A DNA stretch of 48,407 nucleotides from Flavobacteriales bacterium (GTDB taxonomy: Bacteria; Bacteroidota; Bacteroidia; Flavobacteriales_E; Vicingaceae): positions 1 to 48,407 of the forward strand of contig NVUQ01000023.1 in NCBI GenBank assembly GCA_002401955.1, given 5' to 3'. Below, piece after piece: positions 9,664-18,921 of this stretch. Position 1 is the first letter of the stretch. Each line of letters starts with the position of its first letter. The notes below the pieces were generated by a model, which saw only the letters and a program-made list of their open reading frames with translations, was not told where the DNA came from and made no database searches. A program made the translations under genes and the position numbers.

Positions 9664-10653
9664 TTAACCATTAATGCTTTTCCAAAGCATATCTTTTAAC
9701 TCTGTTAAGCCTTGTTGGGCTACTGAAGAAATAAATAAGCAAGGAACTGTAGGTAAATCTTTTTCTATTTCTTGTTTCAATTCATCATCCAACATATCAG
9801 ATTTTGAAATAGCTAAAATTCTGTCCTTATCTAACAGTTCTGGATTAAATTGTTTTAACTCGTTTAATAGGGTGTTAAATTCTGCATGGATATCATCACT
9901 ATCGGCTGGCACCAAAAACAACAATACCGAATTACGTTCAATGTGTCTTAAAAAACGTAAGCCCAATCCTTTTCCTTCATGTGCTCCTTCTATAATTCCA
10001 GGAATATCTGCCATCACAAAAGATTGATGATCTCTATAGCCTACTATTCCTAAATTAGGTACTAATGTGGTAAAAGGGTAATTTGCTATTTCTGGTTTTG
10101 CTGCAGATACTACAGAAAGCAAGGTTGATTTACCTGCATTTGGAAACCCCACCAAACCAACATCTGCTAGTACTTTTAATTCAAGAATTTGCCAAGCCTC
10201 TTGGCAATCTTCTCCAGGCTGTGCATATCTAGGTGCTTGATTAATAGAGTTTTTAAAATTGCTATTTCCCAAACCTCCTCGCCCTCCTTTAACTAAAATT
10301 TGTTCTTCTCCGTTTTCTGTTATTTCAAAAAGAGTTTCACCTGTTTCTGCATCTTTAGCTACTGTACCTAAGGGCACATCTACATATACATCTTCCCCTT
10401 CTGCACCAGTACTGTTACTTTTACTTCCTCCAGCTCCGTGCCCTGCTTTAATGTGTCTTTTATGTTTTAAATGTAAAAGTGTCCACATTTGTGCATTTCC
10501 TTTTACAATTATATGCCCACCTCTTCCTCCATCACCACCATCTGGGCCACCTTTAGTAATGTATTTTTCTCTTCTAAAATGCTTAGAACCAGCACCTCCT
10601 TTACCAGAACGGCAATGGATTTTTACATAATCTATAAAGTTAGAACCAGACAT
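9664..10653 (-). CDS. obg: GTPase Obg/CgtA
   Basis: A 329-residue GTPase needed for late 50S ribosome assembly and stress signalling. The N-terminal glycine-rich Obg fold is clear ([27 protein letters not shown]). The G domain has G1 [10 protein letters not shown]3 DIPG, G4 SKSD and G5 SSVA. The C-terminus stops soon after the G domain, so the variable OCT domain of some Obg proteins is absent. ATG 10653 ([11 protein letters not shown]) is chosen over 10686, whose extra residues match no Obg start. It follows adk and hpt in the same direction, a common Bacteroidota order, separated from adk by 127 bases that include a repeat fragment. Confidence 0.96.
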   Translation of the reverse strand: MSGSNFIDYVKIHCRSGKGGAGSKHFRREKYITKGGPDGGDGGRGGHIIVKGNAQMWTLLHLKHKRHIKAGHGAGGSKSNSTGAEGEDVYVDVPLGTVAKDAETGETLFEITENGEEQILVKGGRGGLGNSNFKNSINQAPRYAQPGEDCQEAWQILELKVLADVGLVGFPNAGKSTLLSVVSAAKPEIANYPFTTLVPNLGIVGYRDHQSFVMADIPGIIEGAHEGKGLGLRFLRHIERNSVLLFLVPADSDDIHAEFNTLLNELKQFNPELLDKDRILAISKSDMLDDELKQEIEKDLPTVPCLFISSVAQQGLTELKDMLWKSING

Positions 10654-10780
10654 TATTTGATAATTTATTTGTGTAATACCGACCAAAGTGGAGGTATCTT
10701 TTGACTTTTTTATTCTAAATTTAATAGATTCCTCGATTTCTCCGTCTGCTTACGGATTCACTTGGAATGACAATAACGTT

Positions 10781-11365
10781 TTAAATAGAAACTTTATAGT
10801 TATCTATAGCTCCACTTAAACGTTCAAAAATCTCATCAATAGAACCTATTCCATCAATTTTTTGAAATTTATTTTGTACACTATAAAAATCAGCTACAAC
10901 AGCAGTTTGCTCATTGTAAACTTTAATTCTGTTCGCAATTACTTCCTCATTGGCATCATCAGCTCTTCCACTAGCTTTTCCTCTCAACAATAATCGTTTA
11001 ATCAATTCTTGTTCTGATACATCTAGCGCCAACATTACAGAGATAGTTGTTCCTTTTCCTTTTAAAAATTTTTCTAATGCTTCTGCTTGTGGTGTTGTTC
11101 TCGGAAAACCATCAAAAATAAAACCCTCAGCATTTGGATTTTTATCTACTTCAGCTTCTAACATTTTTATAGTTACTTCATCAGGAACTAAATTTCCTGC
11201 ATCTATATAACTTTTAGCGAGTGTTCCTAAATCAGTTGCTCCTTTAATATTGGCTCTAAAAATATCACCAGTAGATAAATGAACTAGATTATACTTACTA
11301 ATTAATTTTTCTGCTTGTGTTCCTTTTCCTGCTCCTGGAGGTCCAAACAATACTATATTTAACAT
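10781..11365 (-). CDS. adk: Adenylate kinase (short-lid form)
   Basis: A 194-residue enzyme that interconverts 2 ADP with ATP and AMP. P-loop GPPGAGKGTQ lies at residues 8-17, STGDIFR binds AMP, and GFPRTTPQAEAL is the second AMP-site motif. The segment from RLLLRGKASGRADD to NRIKVY is the short lid. The long Cys-containing lid of E. coli-type Adk (about 214 residues) is absent, as usual in Bacteroidota. It starts only 4 bases after the hpt stop codon, so the two are surely co-transcribed. Confidence 0.96.
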   Translation of the reverse strand: MLNIVLFGPPGAGKGTQAEKLISKYNLVHLSTGDIFRANIKGATDLGTLAKSYIDAGNLVPDEVTIKMLEAEVDKNPNAEGFIFDGFPRTTPQAEALEKFLKGKGTTISVMLALDVSEQELIKRLLLRGKASGRADDANEEVIANRIKVYNEQTAVVADFYSVQNKFQKIDGIGSIDEIFERLSGAIDNYKVSI

Positions 11366-11369
11366 CTTA

Positions 11370-11912
11370 TTATTTTTTATCGTTTAAAACGTAAATTGAA
11401 CTTAAATTTCTTCCTAAACCATCATAATCTAATCCATAACCCAATACAAAAGCATTGGGTATTTCTATTCCTACATAATCAATGTTGTACGATTTTTTAT
11501 AGGCTTCTGGTTTATATAACAATGTTGCTATTTTAATACTTCTTGGATTTTTTTCTGATAAAATTTCATGCAATTTTACCAAAGTATTTCCCGTATCAAC
11601 AATATCTTCAATCAAAATAATATCCTTACCTGAAATATCTTCATTTAAACCTATCAGTTCATTCACTTTACCTGTAGTGCTAGTTCCTTCATAAGATGCT
11701 AGCTTCACAAAAGAAACCGTACATTCTAAGTCGATAGCTTTTAGTAAATCTCCAAAAAACATAAAAGAACCATTGAGTACTCCCAAAAAAAATGGTGTAC
11801 TACCCTTGTAATCATTATTAATTTGTGAAGCCACTTTTTCAACTGAAGACTGAAGTTCCTCTTCTGAAATGTAAGGTTTAAAAGACTTATCTTTAACTGT
11901 TATTATATCCAT
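11370..11912 (-). CDS. hpt: Hypoxanthine phosphoribosyltransferase
   Basis: A 180-residue type I phosphoribosyltransferase of purine salvage that makes IMP (or GMP) from the base and PRPP. The PRPP-binding signature IILIEDIVDTGNTL is present with its two acidic residues. The N-terminal flexible loop, FVKLASYEGTSTTGKV, is typical of Hpt. It is the first gene of hpt-adk, with the TAnnTTTG promoter at 11928-11935, and is divergent from purE, so two purine genes share one control region. Confidence 0.95.
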   Translation of the reverse strand: MDIITVKDKSFKPYISEEELQSSVEKVASQINNDYKGSTPFFLGVLNGSFMFFGDLLKAIDLECTVSFVKLASYEGTSTTGKVNELIGLNEDISGKDIILIEDIVDTGNTLVKLHEILSEKNPRSIKIATLLYKPEAYKKSYNIDYVGIEIPNAFVLGYGLDYDGLGRNLSSIYVLNDKK

Positions 11913-11927
11913 ATCAGTATTTCACCA

Positions 11928-11935
11928 CAAATGTA
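11928..11935 (-). promoter_or_regulatory. Promoter -7 element for hpt
   Basis: The plus strand reads CAAATGTA, so the minus strand has TACATTTG, 15 bases upstream of the hpt ATG. CAAA at 11957-11960 gives a TTTG -33 box 21 bases further upstream. This is a good two-part Bacteroidota promoter. Confidence 0.75.
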
Positions 11936-11977
11936 ATTAATTTAATTAGTGAACAGCAAAATACTCATCATATTAAC

Positions 11978-11985
11978 TACATTTG
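11978..11985 (+). promoter_or_regulatory. Promoter -7 element for purE
   Basis: TACATTTG lies 18 bases before the ATG at 12004. It overlaps the upstream in-frame ATG at 11983, which argues that 12004, not 11983, is the true purE start. Confidence 0.75.
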
Positions 11986-12003
11986 CAGCATAAATTTTCC
12001 AAT

Positions 12004-12510
12004 ATGAAAGCACAAGTAAGTATAATTATGGGAAGCACATCTGACTGGCCTGTAATGCAAAAAACAGCTGATTTTTTAAACGAGATGCAAATTCCTTTTG
12101 AAGTAAATGCATTATCTGCTCACAGAACTCCTGAAAAAGTTGAGAAATTTGCTAAAAATGCGAAAGAAAATGGTATTAAGGTAATTATTGCTGCTGCAGG
12201 AATGGCTGCTCACTTACCTGGTGTTATTGCTGCTATGACCCCACTTCCTGTTATTGGAGTGCCTATTAAAGCTTCTTTAGATGGATTGGATGCCTTGCTA
12301 GCTATTGTGCAAATGCCTCCAGGAATACCTGTTGCAACTGTTGGGATAAATGGTTCTTTAAATGCTGGAATTTTAGCTGCTCAAATTATTGGTTCTGGAG
12401 ATGAAAACATCTACAACAAAACAGTTGAGTACAAAGAGAATTTAAAGGTTAAAATTTCGAAAGCTAACGAAGATTTAGCTTCTCATAAATTTGATTATAG
12501 AACAAATTAA
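12004..12510 (+). CDS. purE: N5-carboxyaminoimidazole ribonucleotide mutase (class I PurE)
   Basis: A 168-residue enzyme of de novo purine synthesis that moves the carboxylate of N5-CAIR to give CAIR. Visible hallmarks are MGSTSDWPVM at the phosphate site, SAHRTP and AGMAAHLPG with the active-site His residues, and VQMPPGIPVATV. Start 12004 is used because the promoter octamer overlaps 11983. No purK follows. The gene converges with the acyltransferase gene, and their 3' ends overlap by 4 bases. Confidence 0.95.
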   Translation: MKAQVSIIMGSTSDWPVMQKTADFLNEMQIPFEVNALSAHRTPEKVEKFAKNAKENGIKVIIAAAGMAAHLPGVIAAMTPLPVIGVPIKASLDGLDALLAIVQMPPGIPVATVGINGSLNAGILAAQIIGSGDENIYNKTVEYKENLKVKISKANEDLASHKFDYRTN

Positions 12511-13055
12511 AGAATTCCCTGATCAGGAAATTTCCCTTTAATTCCTCTGTAAAAATCCTTAATTGATTCTATATCTTTTTCGGGATTATCTGTAATGTTA
12601 AAAACAGGACCTAAGCCTCCTATTTTATTTTCGAAATCGATGTAGCCTAAAACAATTGGCACCTTGGCTTTTTTTGAGATATAATAAAACCCTTTTTTCC
12701 AATTAGGATTATAGCTTCTTGTTCCTTCTGGGGGAATCATAATAGCTAATTCATCATAATCATTAAAAACTGCAGCTATTTCATCGGTAAGGTTTTTGTT
12801 TTTACTTCTATTTACTGGTATAGCTCCAAGGGCTTTAAATAAATAATTTAACGGAAACACATACCACTCTTGTTTAATAAAAAACTTTAATGGAATTCCT
12901 TTCATAATAAAAAACAACCTCCCATAAAAAAAATCCCAATTACTGGTATGAGGTGCAGCTAACAGTACATACTTTTTAATGTGTGAAGGAATTTCTCCTT
13001 CAGCTTTCCAACCTAATGAATGAAAAATAAGTGATGCTAATTTTCTTTTAATCAC
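12507..13055 (-). CDS. PlsC-type lysophospholipid/1-acylglycerol acyltransferase family protein
   Basis: A 182-residue acyltransferase of the PlsC/LPLAT superfamily. The catalytic HX4D box is HTSNWD (about residues 36-41) and the substrate-binding block is IPPEGTRS (about 108-115). It is shorter than the classical PlsC of about 240 residues and lacks an obvious N-terminal membrane helix, like the small LPLAT proteins common in Bacteroidota. The exact acyl acceptor cannot be told from sequence. It overlaps the purE 3' end by 4 bases and is followed at 13075 by the PorP/SprF gene stop, 19 bases away, so it could be the last gene of that minus-strand run. Confidence 0.82.
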   Translation of the reverse strand: MIKRKLASLIFHSLGWKAEGEIPSHIKKYVLLAAPHTSNWDFFYGRLFFIMKGIPLKFFIKQEWYVFPLNYLFKALGAIPVNRSKNKNLTDEIAAVFNDYDELAIMIPPEGTRSYNPNWKKGFYYISKKAKVPIVLGYIDFENKIGGLGPVFNITDNPEKDIESIKDFYRGIKGKFPDQGIL

Positions 13056-13074
13056 TTTACAATATATGTATTCG

Positions 13075-14118
13075 TTATTTAAAAGAAGCTCGTTGAAGTG
13101 CTTTAGGCTTGTTAATATAACGTATAGAAATTTCTAAGCCACCATACCCTCCTGTTATACTTGATAAATCAGAGTTGTTGTAATCATAAGAAATGCCTAA
13201 CATGTAATCTGAAAACTCTAAATATACTTGAGGAATTATTGCATCCTTAATTCTATAATGGCTTCCAAAATAAATTGCTCCTTGTTTAAATAATCCTGAA
13301 TATTTTGTTGAATTTCCTACTCTTATTTTAAACAATAAACCTGGTGTAATTTCTTTATAACCAGCTTGTATAGCATAAAAGAATGATGGAACCAACGATA
13401 ATTTTGATTCACTTATATCAAATGTTCCAGAAAATTGAGCTATAATTTTCATTGGAATTTTATCTTCTGTATCACTTAAGAAATTCTGTTTCGGTTCGTT
13501 TAAATGATACCCAGCAATACCAACATTAAAACTAGACATATCGCTTCCTAAAAACTGTGCACTTGAATTTTTAAACTCATAAAATATTCCAGAACCTAAA
13601 TCAAAATACTTTGAAGATTTTAACGCAATTGACTCATTTGAATTCGCTGTCACATCAAATTCTTCGCCATTAAACTGACTACCCCAAGTTAACGATGAAA
13701 GATTAGCAGAATATTGGCCAAAAGCTCCTTGAATACCTAAAGATATAGTGTGATTACTTGTTATAGGCACTATTCCAGAAAATGAAAGTCCTACTTGTAG
13801 GTTTCCAAAATTAGACGCCCCAGCAACATCTTTGTAGAAATTTGCTCCAATACCAAAATAAGCTCCTTTTCCATTCCCTTTAGATATTGGTGCATCAAAC
13901 GAAGCAGCATAAGTATTATAGGCATTACCAAAAGAGCCCCACTGTGTTCTGTAATTAACAATCCCTCTTACACTTCCAAAAAGCACACCTGTAGCCCCAG
14001 GATTAATTAATTGTGGTGTTTGCCCAAATTGAGAGAAATGAACATCTTGAGCACTAACACTTATGGGAACCAAAAATACTAGTAACAGTAAAACCTTTAT
14101 GAATTTAGATATTCTCAT
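13075..14118 (-). CDS. PorP/SprF family type IX secretion outer-membrane protein
   Basis: A 347-residue outer-membrane beta-barrel with a signal peptide ending VSAQ. Family marks are DVHFSQFGQTPQLINPGATG at the N-terminus, NYRTQWGSF, and a C-terminal GGYGGLEISIRY strand. PorP/SprF proteins work with type IX secretion and each often serves a neighbouring large cargo carrying a gliding-motility-type C-terminal domain. That is the case here: the ATG shares its A with the stop codon of the upstream 1035-residue secreted protein (TAATG), so the pair is translationally coupled. Confidence 0.92.
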   Translation of the reverse strand: MRISKFIKVLLLLVFLVPISVSAQDVHFSQFGQTPQLINPGATGVLFGSVRGIVNYRTQWGSFGNAYNTYAASFDAPISKGNGKGAYFGIGANFYKDVAGASNFGNLQVGLSFSGIVPITSNHTISLGIQGAFGQYSANLSSLTWGSQFNGEEFDVTANSNESIALKSSKYFDLGSGIFYEFKNSSAQFLGSDMSSFNVGIAGYHLNEPKQNFLSDTEDKIPMKIIAQFSGTFDISESKLSLVPSFFYAIQAGYKEITPGLLFKIRVGNSTKYSGLFKQGAIYFGSHYRIKDAIIPQVYLEFSDYMLGISYDYNNSDLSSITGGYGGLEISIRYINKPKALQRASFK

Positions 14119-17100
14119 TATCTCACCAATGTAATATTACCTGTTTTATTTACTAAATCTCCATCTGAAAATACAGCTCTCATTTTATAAACATATACTC
14201 CTGAAGATGCTTTTTTACCATTAAAAAACCCATCCCAACCTTTATCTATAGATGACGAAGTAAATACTCTTTCTCCCCATCTATCATAAACATCAAAACT
14301 TAAACTTTCTATTTGTCCACCATAAACATAAAGAATATCATTGTTTCCATCATCATTAGGTGAAAAAGCCATTGGTACAGCAGCTGCTTTTGGTGGTGGT
14401 GGTGGCACGTAATAAGCTCTTACAATATCATTCCCTGTAACTGTAAAGCTTACATTAGTGCTTGTACTTGATGGTGTTAATGTATGATGAATTGTTTCCC
14501 AACGATCAAACAAATAATTACTAATTGGTGTTTGCTCTAAATCAACAACTACTCCAGTTATATATTGTTTTGTAATTATTGTTATAGTTAAATCATCAAA
14601 TACAGAATTGGTATCTATATCTATTTGACCCATTGTTTCAGGCATTACTCTAAATTCAATTTCAAAAGTATCTATAATCGCAAAATGAGCAACTATGCTG
14701 TCCATTTGATCAACAGCAATTGTTACACTTGGATCTGTTGAAAGAGCAGTAAATGGGGTACTGTTTGATGTCCAATTAACAAATAAATAACCAGGTTGTG
14801 GAGTTGCCACTAAATTTAACACACTTAATTTAGGATAAAATTTAGAGTAACTGTATGCTGATGGTGTAAATCCATTTATTGAAATATTACCTCCAACAAC
14901 AGGGTCTACATTAAATATTAATGCTACCGTATCTTCAATAACATAATGAGCAACTATACTATCTGTTTGTGTTATTTGTAAAGAGTTTTCTTTATTAGTT
15001 GTTGCAGAATCTAAGGTATGATTAAATACCTCCCAATGACTAAAAGTATAACCTAGGTTTTCTGATGCTTTTAGTAAGATATCTATATTTCCAAAATAAT
15101 TACCCGAGTAAACATAACTTGCTGGTGTAATTGAATTTACCTTAACATCTCCAGCACCCACAGGGTTAACATTTACCTGTAAAGGGAAAGGGCCTGTAAC
15201 ATTGTAACAATTGACTAAACCTTGATTTAACGCTGTACATCGTGTATTAATAAAATCTCTCATATCCTGAACATTTTGTGTCCATTCCGCCATTGTACCT
15301 CCCCATCTAGCAATTTGCCCTGGCATTTCTGGCGTAATAATGTTTATCAAACTATCTAATACTGCTATCATATTCGTACACTTAAAAGTAGTGTTTGATA
15401 AATCAATATATCTAGAGATATAATATTGCTCAAACCCAGCATTATCCATTAATGCATTTAAAATAACGGTATGACCATCTCCTCCTGGATCTGCCAAATT
15501 ATCAATATCACATGGATCAGCATTAGCACCTGTATTTGGAATTCCAGTATAGTTTGTATAATGATTAAATGTAGCATCCATATCCCACAAGCTATATCTC
15601 CATTTTTTTTTACTTCCATTAGGATCTAACCCTCTCCACCATGAAGTATTCCAACTTAACATATCATGACTAACTACATAAGAGTTCAATACAAAGTAAT
15701 CCACCAAACTTTTCCATTTATACAGGCTGGTTACAGAGTCAAAATTAGTTTGGATAGCCATATTATTATTAGTTATATAACTCAATAGCGTTAACCAATC
15801 GTTATAAGCACCTGGATCATTACCATATTCTACAGCAGGAACATTACCAGGCCCTGTACCTCCCCACCTTGCTAAATATTGAATATAATTATCACTATCC
15901 ACAAATTGTTCATCTTGATCATAATAATAATCCATAAAATCACTATCATCTACTTTTTCTCTTATCTCATAAACACCCCAATATTGACCATCAACATATA
16001 AAATACATGATAGATGTGTTCTTTCATCCAAATATAAATCTCCATTTTGTGATAATGCATGAACATAAGAATCTCTAATATGTGCTCCTCCTAGTTCCCC
16101 AGCATAAGCTGTATTTGGCACCCCCTCAAAAGGATAATTATCACTTGCTCCAGCTTTTAAAATTATTCGTTGAAACTTTTTACGTGATTTATTTGCAAAA
16201 AATTTCTCTTTTAACGCATAGTTATAACCATACTGATCCCTCATAATAAAATCAATTCCTCTTTGATCATAAGCCCAAGAATCATTTCCATGTTTATTAA
16301 AATCTCCACTTCCTTCAGTCTCCATAGATCCTGTAACATCAAAATATTCTATAGAACCTTTATAATTTGTTCCACCTGATGCACCTGGCACATTATTATT
16401 TAATAACCCCGTAACATCATTACCACAAATTGAAATTACAGGAACAGTATGTGATGAATTAATAAAATAAGTGTTTGTTTCAATAAAACTTGGAGGTATC
16501 GTTGGTGTTGAGCTAAAACATTTAGCTCTTAAAACTGTTGTTGATGAAATATTAACTGGTCCAGAATATACGGTAGATCCTGTTGTTGGATCTGATCCAT
16601 CTGTAGTATAATGGATAGTTATATTAGGGTCAGGAGTAGTAATGGTTACTGACTGAGCAGAAGTGAAAAAACCAGCCCCAACACTTAATGTTGGTGTTGT
16701 AGCGTATTCTTGCATTGCAGTTGTATTTGATCCATTTGGTGTTGAATTGGTAAAAACACTCCAAGTTGCAGCACCATCTGTTGTTCTTCCTCTAGAATGT
16801 AAATGTTGATTTGGAATAATAGTTAAACTGTCTATAATAGTTCCACCAGCATCTGATAAAACGATTTTTTCAAATTTGGTTTGTGTCCATTTAAATCCTG
16901 TATGAATTTCTGTTCCTCCGGCAATAGTAGCTCTTCCAGAACCATAAACCATCATATAACCTCCTGCAGGTATTAATATACTACTTGGAACTTGAAATTT
17001 AGTTGTATTACCTGCTTTATCACTAATGTAATAGCCATTTAAATCAATTGCTGCTGCAGAAGTATTATACAGCTCAACCCAATCTTCCATTTCTCCATAA

Positions 17101-17225
17101 AAATCAGGATCGCCTGCACTTGTAGAATTAGCACATGAATACTCGTTAATTACAACTTGTGAAAAAACATTTTGGATAAATAAAAATGTGGCTGTAATAA
17201 TGATATACTTGCAGAACTTATTCAT
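14118..17225 (-). CDS. Secreted CotH-kinase/lamin-tail protein with type IX (CHU-type) C-terminal domain
   Basis: A 1035-residue exported protein. Domains in order: signal peptide (1-22); lamin-tail domain (about 23-140, VVINEYSCAN and WVELYN); a chitobiase/hexosaminidase C-terminal-like Ig module (about 170-245, TIHYTTDGSDPTTGS); a CotH-like spore-coat kinase region (about 260-690, including VDGQYWGVYEIREKV and WRYSLWDMDATFNHY); three InlB-B-type beta repeats (about 690-950, each with a VNPVG-like start and a FSHWE/FVNWT core); and a gliding-motility-associated C-terminal domain (about 955-1035, FSPNDDGNND, VYDRWGERVF, SSGVYVYKM) that should direct type IX export. CotH proteins can phosphorylate proteins, but activity here is unproven. 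It is paired with the PorP/SprF gene downstream. Confidence 0.9.
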   Translation of the reverse strand: MNKFCKYIIITATFLFIQNVFSQVVINEYSCANSTSAGDPDFYGEMEDWVELYNTSAAAIDLNGYYISDKAGNTTKFQVPSSILIPAGGYMMVYGSGRATIAGGTEIHTGFKWTQTKFEKIVLSDAGGTIIDSLTIIPNQHLHSRGRTTDGAATWSVFTNSTPNGSNTTAMQEYATTPTLSVGAGFFTSAQSVTITTPDPNITIHYTTDGSDPTTGSTVYSGPVNISSTTVLRAKCFSSTPTIPPSFIETNTYFINSSHTVPVISICGNDVTGLLNNNVPGASGGTNYKGSIEYFDVTGSMETEGSGDFNKHGNDSWAYDQRGIDFIMRDQYGYNYALKEKFFANKSRKKFQRIILKAGASDNYPFEGVPNTAYAGELGGAHIRDSYVHALSQNGDLYLDERTHLSCILYVDGQYWGVYEIREKVDDSDFMDYYYDQDEQFVDSDNYIQYLARWGGTGPGNVPAVEYGNDPGAYNDWLTLLSYITNNNMAIQTNFDSVTSLYKWKSLVDYFVLNSYVVSHDMLSWNTSWWRGLDPNGSKKKWRYSLWDMDATFNHYTNYTGIPNTGANADPCDIDNLADPGGDGHTVILNALMDNAGFEQYYISRYIDLSNTTFKCTNMIAVLDSLINIITPEMPGQIARWGGTMAEWTQNVQDMRDFINTRCTALNQGLVNCYNVTGPFPLQVNVNPVGAGDVKVNSITPASYVYSGNYFGNIDILLKASENLGYTFSHWEVFNHTLDSATTNKENSLQITQTDSIVAHYVIEDTVALIFNVDPVVGGNISINGFTPSAYSYSKFYPKLSVLNLVATPQPGYLFVNWTSNSTPFTALSTDPSVTIAVDQMDSIVAHFAIIDTFEIEFRVMPETMGQIDIDTNSVFDDLTITIITKQYITGVVVDLEQTPISNYLFDRWETIHHTLTPSSTSTNVSFTVTGNDIVRAYYVPPPPPKAAAVPMAFSPNDDGNNDILYVYGGQIESLSFDVYDRWGERVFTSSSIDKGWDGFFNGKKASSGVYVYKMRAVFSDGDLVNKTGNITLVR

Positions 17226-17320
17226 ATTTCAAATGACATAAATTTTATATTCTTGAAAATTAATAAAATTTATGTGAAATTTTAACTCACAAACAGCAAA
17301 TTATTGATTTCCTACCAATG

Positions 17321-17328
17321 CAAAGGTA
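17321..17328 (-). promoter_or_regulatory. Possible -7 element for the CotH-porP pair
   Basis: The plus strand reads CAAAGGTA, so the minus strand has TACCTTTG, fitting TAnnTTTG. It lies 95 bases before the ATG at 17225, leaving an AT-rich leader with an imperfect inverted repeat (ATAAATTTTAT with ATAAAATTTAT). Confidence 0.4.
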
Positions 17329-17350
17329 ATCGTAAACAATTTGTAAAAAG

Positions 17351-17722
17351 TCATTTTCTCCTCTCCAAAATATAATGCGTAAGAATCAATGATTCTCCTT
17401 TTATAGGGTAGGTCTCAAGCAACCTCCAACCATTTTGTTTCAAATTATTCAATACTGTAACAACAGAATTCATTCCTTCGAAACCTTTCGAAACCAATTC
17501 TGCGCCCTCATTGCTCCCTGTATAGACTGCTATTCTTGCTAAACTAGATTTACCCCCCTCCATTGTTCTAAACTCATCTTCCTTATTTAAACGCAATTCT
17601 AAAATGATATAATCCCCTTTTTTAGTTATTGTTTTTAACTTGCTAGCTAAGTCAGCATTATCCTGAGCACTTAAACTAAATGCTAGGCTAACTAAAAATA
17701 CAATAGACAGTAATTTCTTCAT
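17351..17722 (-). CDS. Small exported protein of unknown function
   Basis: From ATG 17722 this is 123 residues: a signal peptide (MKKLLSIVFLVSLAFSLSAQ) and a mature part of about 100 residues with alternating strands and helices. I do not recognise the family. The phrase LKQNGWRLLETYP is reminiscent of small DUF4177-like proteins with a final beta strand, but that is a guess. The upstream ATG 17740 is rejected because a TATATTTG promoter octamer (minus strand, 17738-17745) overlaps it. It lies 19 bases downstream of the SRPBCC gene and may be transcribed both from its own promoter and by read-through. Confidence 0.75.
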   Translation of the reverse strand: MKKLLSIVFLVSLAFSLSAQDNADLASKLKTITKKGDYIILELRLNKEDEFRTMEGGKSSLARIAVYTGSNEGAELVSKGFEGMNSVVTVLNNLKQNGWRLLETYPIKGESLILTHYILERRK

Positions 17723-17737
17723 AATGTGGATTTGAGA

Positions 17738-17745
17738 CAAATATA
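17738..17745 (-). promoter_or_regulatory. -7 element TATATTTG for the small exported protein
   Basis: The plus strand CAAATATA is TATATTTG on the minus strand, 16 bases before ATG 17722. It overlaps the end of the SRPBCC gene spacer and fixes the start choice of the gene. Confidence 0.55.
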
Positions 17746-17759
17746 AGGGATTTGTTTGA

Positions 17760-18773
17760 TTATTCTATAGGAAAATAAACTGCTGTTTTCCATTTTTCAG
17801 GATTTGGTTCTATCGCGGGGTCTGTGATGTACGATTCCCATGGCGGACCTGTTACTACAACCTTATTTTTTCTCATCCATTCATTAATTCCAAAATATGT
17901 TTCTGGTAATCGATCATAAGGCCCATAATGAACTGCTGTTACAACATTTGTTTGTATTATTTTATTCATTCTAATTTTATCGTTACCAGTTATTGTAGAA
18001 TCTAAAACAGGAATACCTAACTCTATATCAATCAACGTATCCGACCAAAAATGATAAATTACTAAAGGTGGCTCATCACTCAACACACCCTGTTCATCCA
18101 TATATTTATTTATAATAGCATAAACTTTACCGTGCACATTATTCATTTCTGCTTGATCAACCGTATCTCTAATAGATAAATACCATAAATTCTTTTCTAA
18201 ATTCTTTTTTGTAACAACTACTTTATGAATTCTTGGTAGATTCTCCGTAAATTCTTTAAGTCGTTTCAGGCCTAACTCATAATTTAGAGCAATTTCATCC
18301 TCCATAAACATCCCAAAAAACTTAGCTAATGGATTAAAACCGAAGTCAGCATTAAATCCCCACACAACTTCAACTCCATTTTCAACATCATTAAATTCCC
18401 ATTTACCAATCACTTCCCCCATTCCAAAGTCAACAGAATTTTCGATATACTCATTAGGATTTGACTGTGTTATCTCCATTTTACCAGAACCAACCTTATC
18501 ATTTTCGCTATTCCAACTAAAAGTTGCACCAACACCACTAGAAATTTCAGAAAACAACCTGTCATCTTGATAAATAGTTGGATCTTTAACTGCCCAAGGT
18601 GACCAGTTTTTCCAGTTTTTCAAATCGTTTACTTGTTTAAATATTTGCTCTTTATCAGCATCAACAATTACTTTTCTTTCCATCTGAAAGGAAGAAGATA
18701 AAAACAATGAAATGATTATTATCATCACAAAAAACAACAATAAGACTAGAGCCGTTCGTCTTAAATAATTCAT
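17760..18773 (-). CDS. SRPBCC (polyketide-cyclase-like) and GyrI-like effector-binding two-domain protein
   Basis: A 337-residue protein with one N-terminal membrane helix (about 7-28), an SRPBCC ligand-binding domain (about 30-170: FKQVNDLKNWKNWSPW near the start, MGEVIGKWEF in the middle) and a GyrI/effector-binding domain (about 180-337: HYGPYDRLPETYFGINEWM, ending AVYFPIE). Such two-domain proteins are common in Bacteroidota and are presumed to bind small hydrophobic ligands. No DNA-binding domain is present, so it is not a transcription factor itself. Ligand and role are unknown. Confidence 0.82.
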   Translation of the reverse strand: MNYLRRTALVLLLFFVMIIIISLFLSSSFQMERKVIVDADKEQIFKQVNDLKNWKNWSPWAVKDPTIYQDDRLFSEISSGVGATFSWNSENDKVGSGKMEITQSNPNEYIENSVDFGMGEVIGKWEFNDVENGVEVVWGFNADFGFNPLAKFFGMFMEDEIALNYELGLKRLKEFTENLPRIHKVVVTKKNLEKNLWYLSIRDTVDQAEMNNVHGKVYAIINKYMDEQGVLSDEPPLVIYHFWSDTLIDIELGIPVLDSTITGNDKIRMNKIIQTNVVTAVHYGPYDRLPETYFGINEWMRKNKVVVTGPPWESYITDPAIEPNPEKWKTAVYFPIE

Positions 18774-18921
18774 ATTTATTCGATTATTAAATTCTTCCTA
18801 TAAAAGTAGTTTTTTTAAAATATAACACAAGTTAATACTAAGGATTTTCCTATGTTGAGAATCCAAAAAACAAGGAGTTATGAATTTTTTCCTATATTGG
18901 ACGCCAGTTTCTATATAAAAA

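Noticed and set aside
10259..10704. Plus-strand Pro/Ser/Leu-rich frames opposite obg
   Set aside because: They are the complement of the glycine-rich Obg domain; the Obg motifs prove the minus-strand reading.
11983..12003. Seven-residue upstream extension of PurE
   Set aside because: The ATG at 11983 falls inside the TACATTTG promoter octamer, so it would not be on the transcript.
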